This document shows positions 21,655 through 32,449 of a DNA stretch of 64,000 nucleotides, in pieces. The notes under the pieces are model-generated. The model saw nothing but the letters and a program-made list of their open reading frames with translations, searched no databases and was not told where the DNA came from. The DNA is from Siphonodentalium dalli (Eukaryota; Mollusca; Scaphopoda; Gadilida; Siphonodentaliidae). Location of the stretch: positions 8,643,784 to 8,707,783 of the forward strand of contig CP136066.1 of NCBI GenBank assembly GCA_032622095.1. The letters are read 5' to 3'. Each line of letters starts with the position of its first letter. Position 1 is the first letter of the stretch. Made by a program: the position numbers and the translations under genes.

Positions 21655-21960
21655 TGCTTAAAAAGATTCTTACCTTAATATTTTTATGTTCACTTTATAA
21701 ACTTCACCGAGTCATCTTTGTCATGTATTGAGTTTGATATATTTTGTTACCAGTTTATAAATCATGTATGTCTCATGTTTGTTATTTTAATTTATGTGTT
21801 TATTATCATTAAATAAAGTTGCATTCCTTAAAAAGATTCTTACCTCAATGTTTTTATGTTCACTTTATAAACTCCACTGAGTCATCTTTGAATTTGATAT
21901 CTTTTGTTAACAGTTTATAAATTATGTATGTCTCGTGTTCGTTATTATATTATATACACT
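21655..21960 (+). repeat. Two-copy direct duplication, about 170-bp offset
   Basis: TTAAAAAGATTCTTACCT at about 21,658 recurs at about 21,829. The copies share TTTTTATGTTCACTTTATAA, GAGTCATCTTTG and GTTTATAAAT(C/T)ATGTATGTC. The first copy ends in ATTAAATAAAGTTGCATTCC, like the polyadenylated tail of a retroposed sequence. Confidence 0.7.
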
Positions 21961-24115
21961 TTATAGTGTGTTTCAGAACGAAAATAAAATGAATAAAATC
22001 AACATATTTGTAAATTTAAAAACAATTCAAACGTTGTTGTATTCCATGTCCCAGCCCGGACATATACACCAAATTTCAATACTATTCATTGAGAAACAAC
22101 GGACCAAACGCCATATAACACCCCGTATACATCTTTTATTCCGAGTTGGCCTTTTATTCCGAGTTGGCACGCGTCGATTGGGGCGAGTTAGCCATGGTGC
22201 GAGTACGCCGATTCCGGCACCTTTTCTATTTGCAGCAGGTATACGTTTACGCTGGTTTACGCGTAATTTAATTTACAAAGTTCCCCAATTGGTATCGTAA
22301 ATAGAGCGACCTTATTTGACAGAGAATGCCTCTGTTATTGATTATAAAGTTGCTATACATTAAAAACGACAAATTCACATGCTCGTTCAAGCGCAGTAGT
22401 CTATTTTCCCCATGTTAAAGGACATCCACAAATACTAAATAACGCTAACCTACTGCCGAATGTTTTACACGACAACTGTTAACATATTTGGGCTGAATTC
22501 ATCTGACGCGGTATTATTCCTCAAAATAAACAACAAAACCATCGTTACTTGGAAATGTAGTTTGGGCTAACATTTACATAAATCCTCCACATCATTATTC
22601 CGACACACACGTCAGATGAAAAGCAGCCATGAAGTAAACGGCCAAATTGGCCGAAATAATAACTTCATAATACATTGACACCGAATATTATCTCCAGAGA
22701 GCGCAACATTCAAAATTGATCAGCTCAAGCAACATGGCGATATGATTCATCAACATTCACCACCATCCAGCTTATTATAGTTAAATTCAATCAAACATTC
22801 AACTAACACATTTAGCTCTCATTGATTTTTGTCGGCTAATATTTTATTTACTGATACAAATCAACACACCGTCGTTATCTGTTTTATAACGACGAAATCG
22901 AAGGGTAATTCTGAAATAGTTGTTGCTCTCTCTTATACGCGACCTCATCTACATAAATATTAAACAATACCGACGCCCATGCTTATTCTAGGCAATCAGT
23001 GCACTCATATTCATATTCCATGTCGGGTCATATGCAGATGAGGTCACAATGATAGAGCGTATGTATGAGCCAAAACATGTTAAAACAACATCCCATCAAA
23101 CCAAATTACAAAAAGCTATTCCAGACAGATTTTGAGAAAAAAACATTTTTATATATCAGGAAATTTTGGAAAATAAACGTGCGTTTGGTCCTTAGACAAC
23201 ACTTATTCCACGTATACAATGATTATATAAGTAAAACATTTTATTATCCTACACTGATTCCATTCATTAAACCCATTCTAATTATACGCAACCGTCGTCG
23301 CATAACAGGAATTAGAGCCAGTGTACCAAAATGTATTATTCGCAAACGTGAATCGAAATCGGGAGACGAGGAGTGAAGAAGAATCTGAGTCTCCGAATAA
23401 AATTTATATAGTTTGAAAATATATTTCATTAAATTTACGCCATTACATGCATCAGAGTCTTATTTATCTAGGGACTATTTATTTACGCGGACAAACAACA
23501 CGTAGTTTCATGAAACGTAATCGCACCCCTTAGAGAAGACGCTGTTAGTTTCGCGTCCCATTTATTTATTTAAGTATGGTCTATGGAGGTTTTGAATCAA
23601 GGCAGGGTCCAGACCTAATATACTGGAGTCGTTTTCTAAATTTCGCTATAAGCTGGGGGGCTCGGTGTAGATCCTCGATATATAACACGAGTGAAACATC
23701 GTAAATACACGAAGACGATTATTTATCAGAATATAGGTTAGGATGTGTTCTAATATGTTTTTATCAGTTCGCAGTGGGATTGACGTTTAACCCTTAAGAA
23801 TATTTACTGTAACGAAGTTTCAGTCAAAAGATCAAAAAGTTGAGTGACCTTAGAAGGAGCAGCACAATTATGGCATCACAGTAAACGATTTATTTCATTG
23901 TGGTGCCCAGAAATGGTGCTTTCTGATTGGCCGAGAGCTATATTCTATATTGTGTATTGTTGTACTAAATTTAGCACATTAGTATACTTGTATAGTACAC
24001 TACTATTGCAAACTAGAATGCATTTTGATGTCTTCACCGTGAACTACAAACTCTGGCAACTCGTTCCACTGGTTGATAGCATGTTCTGTCCAGACATCTA
24101 ATCTAACGTCTAGTC
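21961..24115. other. Unassigned presumed intron DNA
   Basis: No recognised gene. A 103-codon plus-strand open frame (23,065-23,376) is rich in Lys/Arg and aromatics but resembles no family I know. A perfect palindrome CGGCCAAATTGGCCG lies at about 22,639. A duplicated TATTCCGAGTTGGC is at 22,139 and 22,155. Confidence 0.35.
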
Positions 24116-24119
24116 TGGA

Positions 24120-27100
24120 TATTATAGGTGTGCCCTCTCAGTCTTTCTTTCAAACACCTCACTAACATCGATATTGTAGTGCTCCCGAATAGTTTTGTAT
24201 TAGGTCTGTATTAGGTCTCTACTCAATCTACGATATTTTAGCGACATAAGACTCAGTTTTCGAAGCCTTTCACGGTATGGTAGCTGGCATGTTTTCGAAA
24301 TGATCTTTGTTGCTCTCCTTTAGACACCTTCCGGTGCTTTGGAATGTTTGATCAGTCGTGAATTTCGAACTCGATTCCCATACTCTAAGACTGGTCTGAT
24401 CAGTGATCTAATTAGTGGCACAATAACATCTTTATCTTTATACGTGAGTGATCTTCTAATTGTACCGACGACGCGGTTTAACTAGAGAATGGCCCCGTTT
24501 ACATCTTTTTTCATATTTCAACTGGTTGACTATAAAAAATACCGAGGTCCTTTTCTTGCTCTGATACTAGAATTTCAGGATGATCCATGTGATGTAATGT
24601 GATGCCGCTTTTGTGTGTGTTTTTTTAGCCAAAATGTATCGCATGTATTTTATTTGAATTGAACGGAAGTTGCCACGTGTTGGATCACTCACAAACAAAA
24701 GTTGAAGATCACATTTTAGAGGGTTCGAATAGATTTTTGTATCGTCTGCGAACATTTTGCACATGCTTCCGATTTGAGCTGGCATGTCATTAATATAGAT
24801 GAGAAATAATGCAGGTCCCAAAAGATATCCTTGAGGAACATCTCTTAATACATTCGTCTATTGAGATGTAGCTTCTCCACGGACTACACGTTGTTTTCTG
24901 TTCTTTAAGAAAATGTTGATCCAATGTAATATATTTCCGATGATTCAGTACGCTTCCAGTTTTATTATTAGCCTCGCATGAGGAACTGAGTCGAATGCCT
25001 TCTTGAAATCAAGATATATATCATCGATCGGCTGACTTTTATCGAGCGACGAGGTGATGTGATCAAGATATACCAAGAGCTGTGTTTGACATGATATGCC
25101 AGATCTGAATCCATGTTGACAGGGAGAAAACAGTTTATTTATTTCCATGTGATCGAGAACAGCTTTTTAATGAAGGATTAAAATAGCTTACAAAGTATAC
25201 AGGTATGACTTACTGGTGTGTAAATATTTGGGTCTGATCTCACACCTTTTTTAAACAAACAAGTCACTTTTGTAGACCTCTATATTTATGGTATGCTTCC
25301 ATCTTCCATTGTAGCGATTAGTAGGAAACAACGGTGCACTTACGGATTTAAATTTCTCAGGCTATGTTTAATTGCTGTTGGTGTGATAATTAGGTCAGCC
25401 ATTCGTGTGTCATGCCGGGTATCCATTTGCGGTAGCACTGAAAGATCCTCGCGTGTGAAAACACCAGAGAAGAAGTTATTTAAAACTTTAGCGTTCTATT
25501 GTCTTCTTGTGACCAGCTGCGTATAGTGCCAGGTTTGATCAGGTCGGGGATCCCTAGTCCAAGTCTTCTTGTACTAAAACCAGCTAAGATATTGGGATGG
25601 CGATTTGCTGTTTTTAGTCCAAGCCCGTCCTATATGCTCTCTTATGACACGACTTACGCCCACGATCTGTGGCGGGAATTTGTGGTGTATTTTACTCGAT
25701 TTACCTAGCAAATCAATACATGATGCTATATACATCGGAAAGGCTTACATCTTATGGTCATAATGGTGTATAATAATCTAACTTTAATGTTAAATTACAC
25801 TTAGAATATTCCGGTTGATTGCCACACACATCGATTTGTTTCTCTGTTTGTTTACGTTTTAACCGAAAGCCGAAGTGGTCCGAATAAGTTCGGCATAATC
25901 CGCTGTTTGTTCTGGGAATTCTACTTTCCGTTTCTATATATAGCGCGGGTGTTCCGAACAAAAATGGCGAAAACCGATCGCCCGAAAGTCCAGTTTTCTA
26001 TGTGCTTTCAGGACAATTCCCGCACTAAAAACTTAATGACATAATGGAGGATCAGAACGGTAGTTTTGTTGACAATTTTCGCAAGCAAAAACTTGTCAAA
26101 ATTGGAGCAAATTAGAACTCTTGTGTCGGACTTGCCAAGTTGCCATGCGTGTGATGTGTATTTTGACATCTGTGTTGATAAAATAATCGGAGAACCGAAT
26201 CACATAGTTTCGAAATATAGTTCTTCCGTTTTAGCGGGACTTTTCAAACTTAAGGTTCATTTATTTAGTGTATTACATTTATATCTCCAATGTTTAATTA
26301 ATCTATTTATTATTTTATTTATTGACACACATAATTACGATTACAATGGAGAATTCATCGTAATTTGCGTTGTTGTCCAAAATCTACGGAATATTTTCAA
26401 CGGAAAATGTCGAACACAGTTCGCGAGGTCAACCGAGTTCGCATACTTTTTAAAAATTGTAAACATTGAGGTAAATGTCTCTTTTCGCATTAAATTACCG
26501 TTTTAAATTCACAACTGATGTGGGTTTCAGATAAAATAGCATGTCTTCTGCGGAAAATATCCGTTTATTGTCGCAATTGTGATATTTTATTTCATATAAT
26601 TGTGGTTTTATTTGAGCGGGTCAATAACGATTAACTCGTGTCAAAGGAGACCATGGGCCTGGAACTCGGACTAAAGACCGGCACCTCCATCCCAATATCT
26701 TAGCCGGCTTTAGTACGAGAAGACTTGGACTAGGGGATCCCCTGCTTACTGACATATTTATTATTCACATATGCCCAAAACGCTTTCTCAGCAGTTTTTG
26801 TTCTAGTATCCGCTTATACTTCTTGATGGAGTCGATCATTTTGTTTCTTGCTGTCTTATACTTCTTATAATCATCCACATTCCTTGTCGTTCTATATCTC
26901 TCAAAAGCTTTCCGTTTGTCTTTAATATATTGTCATACACCCATGGTTAGCCACTCTTTTTTCATTTTCCCGTTCTTAGAACGAACTGATATGGGTATAT
27001 ATTTGTCTATCAGCTCTTCTATCATTTGATAAACGATCACCAAGCTTCTTCTGGTTCTTGTCCCACAATTGTTCCAATTGAATTTGTTTAAAAATCTACC

Positions 27101-27400
27101 TCACCCCCCCCCCCCCCCCCCCATAATCCCCATGTTCGACAAGCAGTTTTCTTTTTTGTCTCAGTTCTCTGACTGAAAAATATTGTAGTCCAGAGAACAG
27201 CTAACATATCGTGATCACGTGTTTCTAGAGGCGAGCAATGTTTTATATCTAGAATCATTTCCTCATCGTGAAAGTGTGCGTGCTATAAGATCGAACTGGA
27301 TTTAAACACATTCTTGCGAGGACTATATTTCTCTGGGGTTTTTGTTGGTACATGTAAGTTGATAATCATTAAGAGTTGTGCATAGTTTCTATTAACTTCT
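24120..27400 (-). mobile_element. CR1/Jockey-like LINE, decayed, split by a later insertion
   Basis: On the minus strand the order is as follows. The end of the endonuclease is at about 27,270-27,180 (EEMILDIKHCSPLETRDHD; the usual SDH is RDH). A linker follows at about 27,060-26,760 (VRSKNGKMKKEWL, KAFERYRTTRNVDDYKKY, KAFWAYVNNKY). After the inserted element come 25,545-25,300 (GIPDLIKPG, LNNFFSGVFTREDLSVLP) and the reverse-transcriptase blocks QHGFRSGISCQTQLL and IYLDFKKAFDSVPHARL (25,148-24,945). The catalytic strand FADDTKIY lies in 24,821-24,567. The tail is RPVLEYGNRV, then RRATKIISKTCQLPYRERLRKL (in two parts) and SLKYRRLSRDLI, to about 24,120. Frameshifts and stops abound, so it is dead. 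The 5' limit is uncertain because a poly-C run and a minisatellite interrupt it. Confidence 0.85.
25555..26732. mobile_element. 1,178-bp inverted-repeat DNA element nested in the LINE
   Basis: The termini TAGTCCAAGTCTTCT(T/C)GTAC and GTAC(G/A)AGAAGACTTGGACTA are inverted. They continue as about 110 bp of similar inverted sequence (TAAGATATTGGGATGG, then TTTAGTCC(A/G)AG). The element is flanked by GGGGATCCC on both sides (25,546-25,554 and 26,733-26,741). Removing it and one copy restores the LINE reading S-K-Q-G-I-P-D-L-I, which proves an insertion. Because the target is palindromic, the duplication could be read as 7 to 9 bp, so the superfamily (hAT, Mutator-like or other) is open. Inside are short plus-strand open stretches (ATG at about 25,964; a 146-codon frame at 26,066-26,506) with GT-like ends, but no transposase I recognise. 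It is probably non-autonomous. Confidence 0.85.
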
Positions 27401-27539
27401 TATGAAGGGAATTCGAGTAGTCCAGTAGTTTGGTGTTGGATTGATAGAGTTATATACATGTAGTATGCGTGCTACACGTTTTAAATGTTCTTTGAAATAT
27501 ATTAAATAGAGCACGTCTTGTCGTTGACAACGCGGATAT

Positions 27540-27665
27540 AGTCCCCAGTGGGTGGGTATAGTGCCCAGTGGGTGGGTATAGTGCCCAGTTGGGTGGGTAT
27601 AGTGCCCAGTGGGGTGGGTATAGTGCCCAGTGATGTGAGTATAGTGCCCAGTGGGGTGGGTATAC
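27540..27665. repeat. 20-21-bp minisatellite, about 6 copies
   Basis: Units GTGGGTATAGTGCCCAGTGG with one-base length changes. A partly related copy lies just right (CCACTGGGCAGTATACC, inverted, about 27,710). The minus open frame HPTGHYTHPTGHYT is the translation of this repeat. Confidence 0.85.
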
Positions 27666-27807
27666 ATTGTTCTATTGTTCATTCCGTTCGCGTTATGGAC
27701 TATTCCCACTCCACTGGGCAGTATACCAGCTAGGTCAACTCCAAACCATGCTCTTTTATTAAATATGTACATAAGTTTTGATATACACTATCAACCACGA
27801 TACTCAC

Positions 27808-27944
27808 CTGATGGTCCTGGTGCAAATTTTCCGCTGTTATCGTTCATCAGATAACACATTGTGTTGAATGTGAAAGACAAGCAGTCAGGGTTACTTAAAC
27901 ACATTACACCACATTCAACATTTGACCAACGCAATGACACTTTT
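27808..27944 (-). CDS. PAN/apple-like domain exon
   Basis: The minus strand reads RKVSLRWSNVECGVMCLSNP, then DCLSFTFNTMCYLMND and NSGKFAPGPS, ending in one base before a GTGAGT donor (27,807). The cysteine spacing C-x3-C-x5-C-x8-C, with NPDCLSF(T/N)FN in the middle, is the signature of PAN/apple-type modules, short disulphide-bonded adhesion domains often fused to C-type lectins in marine invertebrates. The exon end is phase 1, which matches the lectin exon starting at 18,363. Domain order PAN then CTLD is plausible. The exon start is uncertain: an in-frame stop lies further upstream, so I used the AG at 27,946-27,945. Upstream exons, including any signal peptide, were not found. Confidence 0.55.
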
Positions 27945-27955
27945 CTCACAAATAT

Positions 27956-28410
27956 TTCCGTCATTTTTCCAAAGTTTCATCTGTTGAACATCACATGCTA
28001 TGCGCGACGACGTCAAAAACCAAATCAAGAAACATGGAAGGAATTTCATGCCTAATTCCACGAACTGCTTTCAATGAGAAACAAAACGGCAAATTACATT
28101 TTGAAGTTTACGTTATTCATATCACTGACGAACAAAAATGTTCTGACCAAATGTTAGCTATCAACACCAAGTTGTCAAGACCGTGACTGTGATTCGATCT
28201 ATCGTGTTCGTCTCTGTTATGTGGTTAGCAACCTGGCTGATTGTTTTTGTATGGATACATTATGCAAATTACATTGTCATTGTTTCGATCCATGGCAGAT
28301 ACTCGCTCCCAGTATTCACTTCTGCATTGCATTGATTTTGGTTTTTGCTACTGACATACTTTAGAATTGATGTTATAAAGACTATCAACGTGGTCTGCGT
28401 CATAACGGCC
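27956..28410. other. Unassigned DNA left of the foldback element
   Basis: No exon or repeat recognised with confidence. Confidence 0.4.
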
Positions 28411-28479
28411 AACTTAAATACAGACATGACAATTGGAACTTATTCCCTATTCCTTATTCCTTATTTTCAAAAATGTCGC

Positions 28480-30012
28480 TTTCGACCGATTTGACGCATG
28501 GGTGGGTGGCCCGCCCCAAATACCACCTAGAAACACCCCGACCCCCCACCCATTACCCCCGGGGGGTGCCACCACGAGGGGGTGAAAATGGGGTATGGAC
28601 CATTTTTTGAGAACGGTAAGGATTTCGACCGATTTGACGGCATGGGTGGGTGGCCCGCCCCAAATACCACCTAGAAACACCCCGACCCCCCCCCCCCCAC
28701 CCATCACATTCGGGGGTCTCACCCCAGGGGGTGAAAATGGGGTATGGACCATTTTCGAGAACGGTAAGAATTCGACCGATTTGACGGCATGGGTGGGTGG
28801 CCCGCCCAAAATACCACCTAAAACACCCCGACCCCCCCCCCCACCCATCACCCCCGGGAGGTGCCACCCCGAGGGGATAAAAATGGGGTATGGACCATTT
28901 TCGAGAACGGTAAGGATTTCTACCGATTTGACGGCATGGATGGGTGGCCCGCCCCAAATACCACCTAAAAACACCCCGACCCCCACCATCACCCCAGGGG
29001 GTGCCACCCCGAGGGGGTGAAAATGGGGTATGGACCATTTTCGAGAGCGGTAAGGATTTCGACCGATTTGACGGCATGGGTGGGTGGCTCGCCCCAAATA
29101 CCACATAGAAACACCCCGACCCCCACCCATCACCCCCGGGGGGTGTCACTTCGAGGGGGTGAAAATGGGGTATGGACCATTTTCGAGAACGGTAAGGATT
29201 TCGACCGATTTGACGGCATGGGTGGGTGGCCCGCCCCAAATATCACCTAGAAACACCCCGACCCCCACCCATCACCCCCCGGGGTGCCACCCCGAGGGGG
29301 TGAAAATGTGGTATGGACCATTTTCGAGAACGGTAAGGATTTCGACCGATTTGACGGCATGGGTGGGTGGCCCGCCCCAAATACCACCTATAAACACCCC
29401 GACCCCCCACCCATCACCCCGGGGGGTGCCACACCGAGGGGGTGAAAATGGGGTTTGGACCATTTTCGAGAACGGTAAGGATTTCGACCGATTTGACGGC
29501 ATGGGTGGGTGGCTCGCCCAAAATACCACCTAGAAACACCCCGACCCCCACCCATCACTCCCGGGGGTGTCACTTCGAGCGGGTGAAAATGGGGTATGGA
29601 CCATTTTCGAGAACGGTAAGGATTTCGACCGATTTGACGGCATGGGTGGGTGGCCCGCCCCAAATATCACCTAGAAACACCCCGACCCCCTACCCATCGC
29701 CCCCGGGGTGCCACCCCGAGGGGGTGAAAATGGGCTATGGACCATTTTCGAGAACGGTAAGGATTTCGACCGATTTGACGGCATGGGTGTGTGGCCCGCC
29801 CCAAATACCACCTAGAAACACCCCGACCCCCCACCCATCACCCCCGGGGGGTGCCACACCGAGGAGGTGAAAATGGGGTTTGGACCATTTTCGAGAACGG
29901 TAAGGATTTCGACCGATTTGACGGCATGGGTGGGTGGCCCGCCCCAAATACCACCTAGAAACACCCGACCCCCCAACCATCACCCCGGGGGTGCCACCCC
30001 GAGGGGGTGAAA
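28480..30012 (+). repeat. Foldback left arm: about 11 units of about 142 bp
   Basis: Unit landmarks, in order: GACCGATTTGACGGCATGGG, TGGGTGGCCCGCCCCAAATA, CCACCTAGAAACACCCCGAC, a C-rich CCCACCCATCACCCC, GGGGGTGCCACCCCGAGGGG and GGACCATTTTCGAGAACGGT. GACCGATTTGACG recurs at about 28,484, 28,627, 28,772 and on to 29,910. Units differ mainly in C/G run length. All long open frames here, on both strands, come from the repeats. Confidence 0.95.
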
Positions 30013-30447
30013 AATTGGTATCAGAAGGAATTCAGTTATATATGGAGTCTGACAATGCATAAGAGGACGAACACCGGCGATCGTCCATACGAGTGTGACG
30101 TGTATCATAAGGAATTCAGTTATATATGGAGTCTGACAATGCATAAGAGGACGAACACCGGCGATCGACCATACGAGCGTGACGTGTATCGTAAGGAATT
30201 CAGTTATATGTGGAGTCTGGTAATGCATAAGAGGACGAACACCGGCGATCGACCATACGAGCGTGACGTGTGTCATAAATAATTCAGTCATATATGGAGT
30301 CTGACAATGCATAAGAGGACGAACACCGGCGATCGTCCATACGAGTGTGACGTGTATCAGAAAGAATTCAGTCATATACGGAGTCTGGCAAAGCATAATA
30401 GGACATAGACAGGCCATCGTCCATACGAGTGTGATATATATGGTATT
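30013..30447 (+). pseudogene. Captured C2H2 zinc-finger fragment, five 84-bp repeats
   Basis: The centre of the foldback element encodes repeats of the form KEFSYIWSLTMHKRTNTGDR followed by PYECDVYH, recurring every 84 bp (28 codons), the length of a C2H2 zinc finger with its TGDRPYE linker. In all copies the second zinc-binding His (expected in RTHTG) is Asn or a stop (RTNTG). The second Cys is Tyr (CDVY, CDIY) in all but one copy, which keeps CDVC at about 30,264. A TAA interrupts the frame at 30,280 and a TAG follows near 30,407. These fingers could not hold zinc normally. C2H2 proteins bind DNA in the nucleus; this fragment is very probably dead. The identical H-to-N change in successive fingers means it was already mutated before, or was spread during, tandem amplification. 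Confidence 0.8.
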
Positions 30448-30530
30448 TAGCGATTCAACTAAAACTTGCAACTACTGTGTCATGAAGTGGGTTATCATGT
30501 GATCTGGCAGTTTTTCAGACTAATTAAATG
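30448..30530. other. Spacer between zinc-finger core and right arm
   Basis: About 80 bp of unique sequence after the stop codon of the zinc-finger frame; nothing recognised. Confidence 0.6.
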
Positions 30531-32378
30531 GGGGGGTCGGGGTGTTTCTAGGTGGTATTTGATGCGGGCCACCGACCCATGTCATCAAATCGGTCGAAAT
30601 CCTTGGGTGATGGGTGGGGGGTCGGGGAGTTTTTAGGTGGTATTTGGGGCGGGCCACCCACCCATGCCGTCAAATCGGTCGAAATTCTTACCGTTCTCGA
30701 AAATGGTCCATACCCCATTTTCACCCCCTCGGGGTGGCACCCCCCCGGGGGTGATGGGTGGGGGTCGGGGTGTTTCTAGGTGGTATTTGGGGCGGGCCAC
30801 CCACTCATGCCGTCAAATCGGTCGAAATCCTTACCGTTCTCGAAAATGGTCCATACCCCATTTTCACCCCCTCGGGGTGACACCCCCGGAGGTAATGGGT
30901 GGGGGGTCGGTGTGTTTCTAAGTGGTATTTGGGGCGGGCCACCCACCCATGCCGCCAAATCGGTCGAAATCCTTACCGTTCTCGAAAATGGTCCATACCC
31001 CATTTTCACCCCCTCGGGGTGGCACCCCCCGGGGGTGATGGGTGGGGGGTCGGAGTGTTTATAGGTGGTATTTGGGCGGGCCACCCACCCATGCCGTCAA
31101 ATCGGTCGAAATCCTTACCGTTCTCGAAAATGGTCAATACCCCATTTTCAGCCCTTCGGGGTGGCACCCCCGGGGGGATGGGTGGGGGGTCGGGGTGTTT
31201 CTAGGTGGTATTTGGGGCGGTCCACCCACCCATGCCGTCAAATCGGTCGAAATCCTTACCGTTTTCGAAAATGGTCCAAACCCCATTTTTACCCCCTCGG
31301 AGTGGCACCCACGGGGTGATGGGTGGGGGGTCGGGATGTTTCTATGTGGTATTTGGGGCGGGCCACCCACCCATGCCGTCAAATCGGTCGAAATCCTTAC
31401 CGTTCTCGAAAATGGTCCATACTCCATTTTCATCCCCTCGGGGTGGCACCCCCCGGGGGCGATGGGTTGGGGGTCGGGGTGTTTCTATGTGGTATTTGGG
31501 GCGGGCCACCCACCGTTGCCGTCAAATCGGTCGAAATCCTTACCGTTCTCGAAAATGGTCCATACCCCATTTTCACCCCCTCGTGTGGCACCCTCCGGGG
31601 GTGATGGGTGGGGGATCGGGGTGTTTCTAGGTGGTATTTGGGTTGGGCCACCCACCCATGCCGTCAAATCGGTCGAAATCCTTACCGTTCTCGAAAATGG
31701 TCCATACCCCATTTTCACCCCCTCGGGGTGGCACCCCCGGAGGTGATGGGTGGGGGTCGGGGTGTTTCTAGGTGGTATTTTGGGCGGGCCACCCACCCAT
31801 GCCGTCAAATCGGTCGAAATCCTTACCGTTCTCGAAAATGTTCCATACCCCATTTTCACCCCTCGGGGTGGCACCCCCCGGGGGTGATGGGTGGGAGGTC
31901 GGGGTGTTTCTAGGTGGTATTTGGGGCGGGCCACCCACCCATGCCGTCAAATCGGTCGAAATCCTCACCGTTCTCGAAAATGTTCCATACCCCATTTTTA
32001 CCCTCGGGGTGGCACCCCCCGGGGGTGATGGGTGGGGGTCGGGGTGTTTCTAGGTGGTATTTGGGGCGGGCCACCCACCCATGCCGTCAAATCTGTCGAA
32101 ATTCTTACCGTTCTCGAAAATGGTCCATACCCCATTTTCACCCCCTCGGGGTGGCACCCCCGGGGGTGATGGTGGGGGTCGGGGTGTTTCTAGGTGGTAT
32201 TTGGGGCGGGCCACCCACACATGCGTCAAATCGGTCGAAATCCTTACCGTACTCGAAAATGGTCCATACCCCTTTTCACCCCCTCGTGGTGGCACCCCCC
32301 GGGGGTGATTGGTGGGGGTCGGGGTGTTTCTAGGTGGTATTTGGGCGGGCCACCCACCCATGCCGTCAAATCGGTCGA
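30531..32378 (-). repeat. Foldback right arm: about 14 units in inverted orientation
   Basis: This is the same unit as the left arm, read in reverse complement: CCGTCAAATCGGTCGAAATC at about 30,669, 30,812, 30,952, 31,097 and on to 32,363. The innermost unit is truncated (spacing about 85 bp). The right arm is about 300 bp longer than the left arm, so the two arms have changed copy number independently. Confidence 0.95.
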
Positions 32379-32449
32379 AAGCGACATTTTTGAAAATAAG
32401 GAATAAGGAATAGGGAATAAGTTCCAATTGTCATGTCTGTAACTTAAAT

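Larger units (their letters stand above)
28420..32440. mobile_element. 4,021-bp foldback transposon with 9-bp target duplication
   Basis: The left end starts ACAGACATGACAATTGGAAC. The right end, reverse-complemented, is identical to it for about 75 bp, through the TTATTCCCTATTCCTTATTC stretch and up to GACCGATTTGACG, where one base is missing on the left. AACTTAAAT directly abuts both ends (28,411-28,419 and 32,441-32,449), a perfect 9-bp target duplication. Each arm then consists of about 142-bp GC-rich tandem repeats: about 11 units at 28,480-30,012, and about 14 in opposite orientation at 30,531-32,378. A 518-bp unique centre with zinc-finger repeats separates them. No transposase is visible. 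Long repeat-built inverted arms and a 9-bp duplication are the hallmarks of FB/TU-type foldback elements. Mutator-type elements also make 9-bp duplications, so the superfamily is inferred. Confidence 0.9.

Noticed and set aside
23065-23376. 103-codon plus-strand open frame
   Set aside because: Basic and aromatic-rich but without a recognisable family, and located inside the presumed lectin intron; chance open frame not excluded.
24722-24733. GGGTTCGAATAG as a tRNA B box
   Set aside because: There is no A box at the right distance and no cloverleaf; it lies within the LINE reverse-transcriptase sequence.
29980-30471. 163-codon minus-strand open frame over the zinc-finger core
   Set aside because: It is the antisense shadow of the 84-bp zinc-finger repeats, whose plus-strand frame carries the recognisable finger pattern.
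28447-32427. Proline/glycine-rich open frames up to 234 codons on both strands
   Set aside because: They are translations of the 142-bp foldback-arm repeat; the same DNA is open in several frames on both strands.
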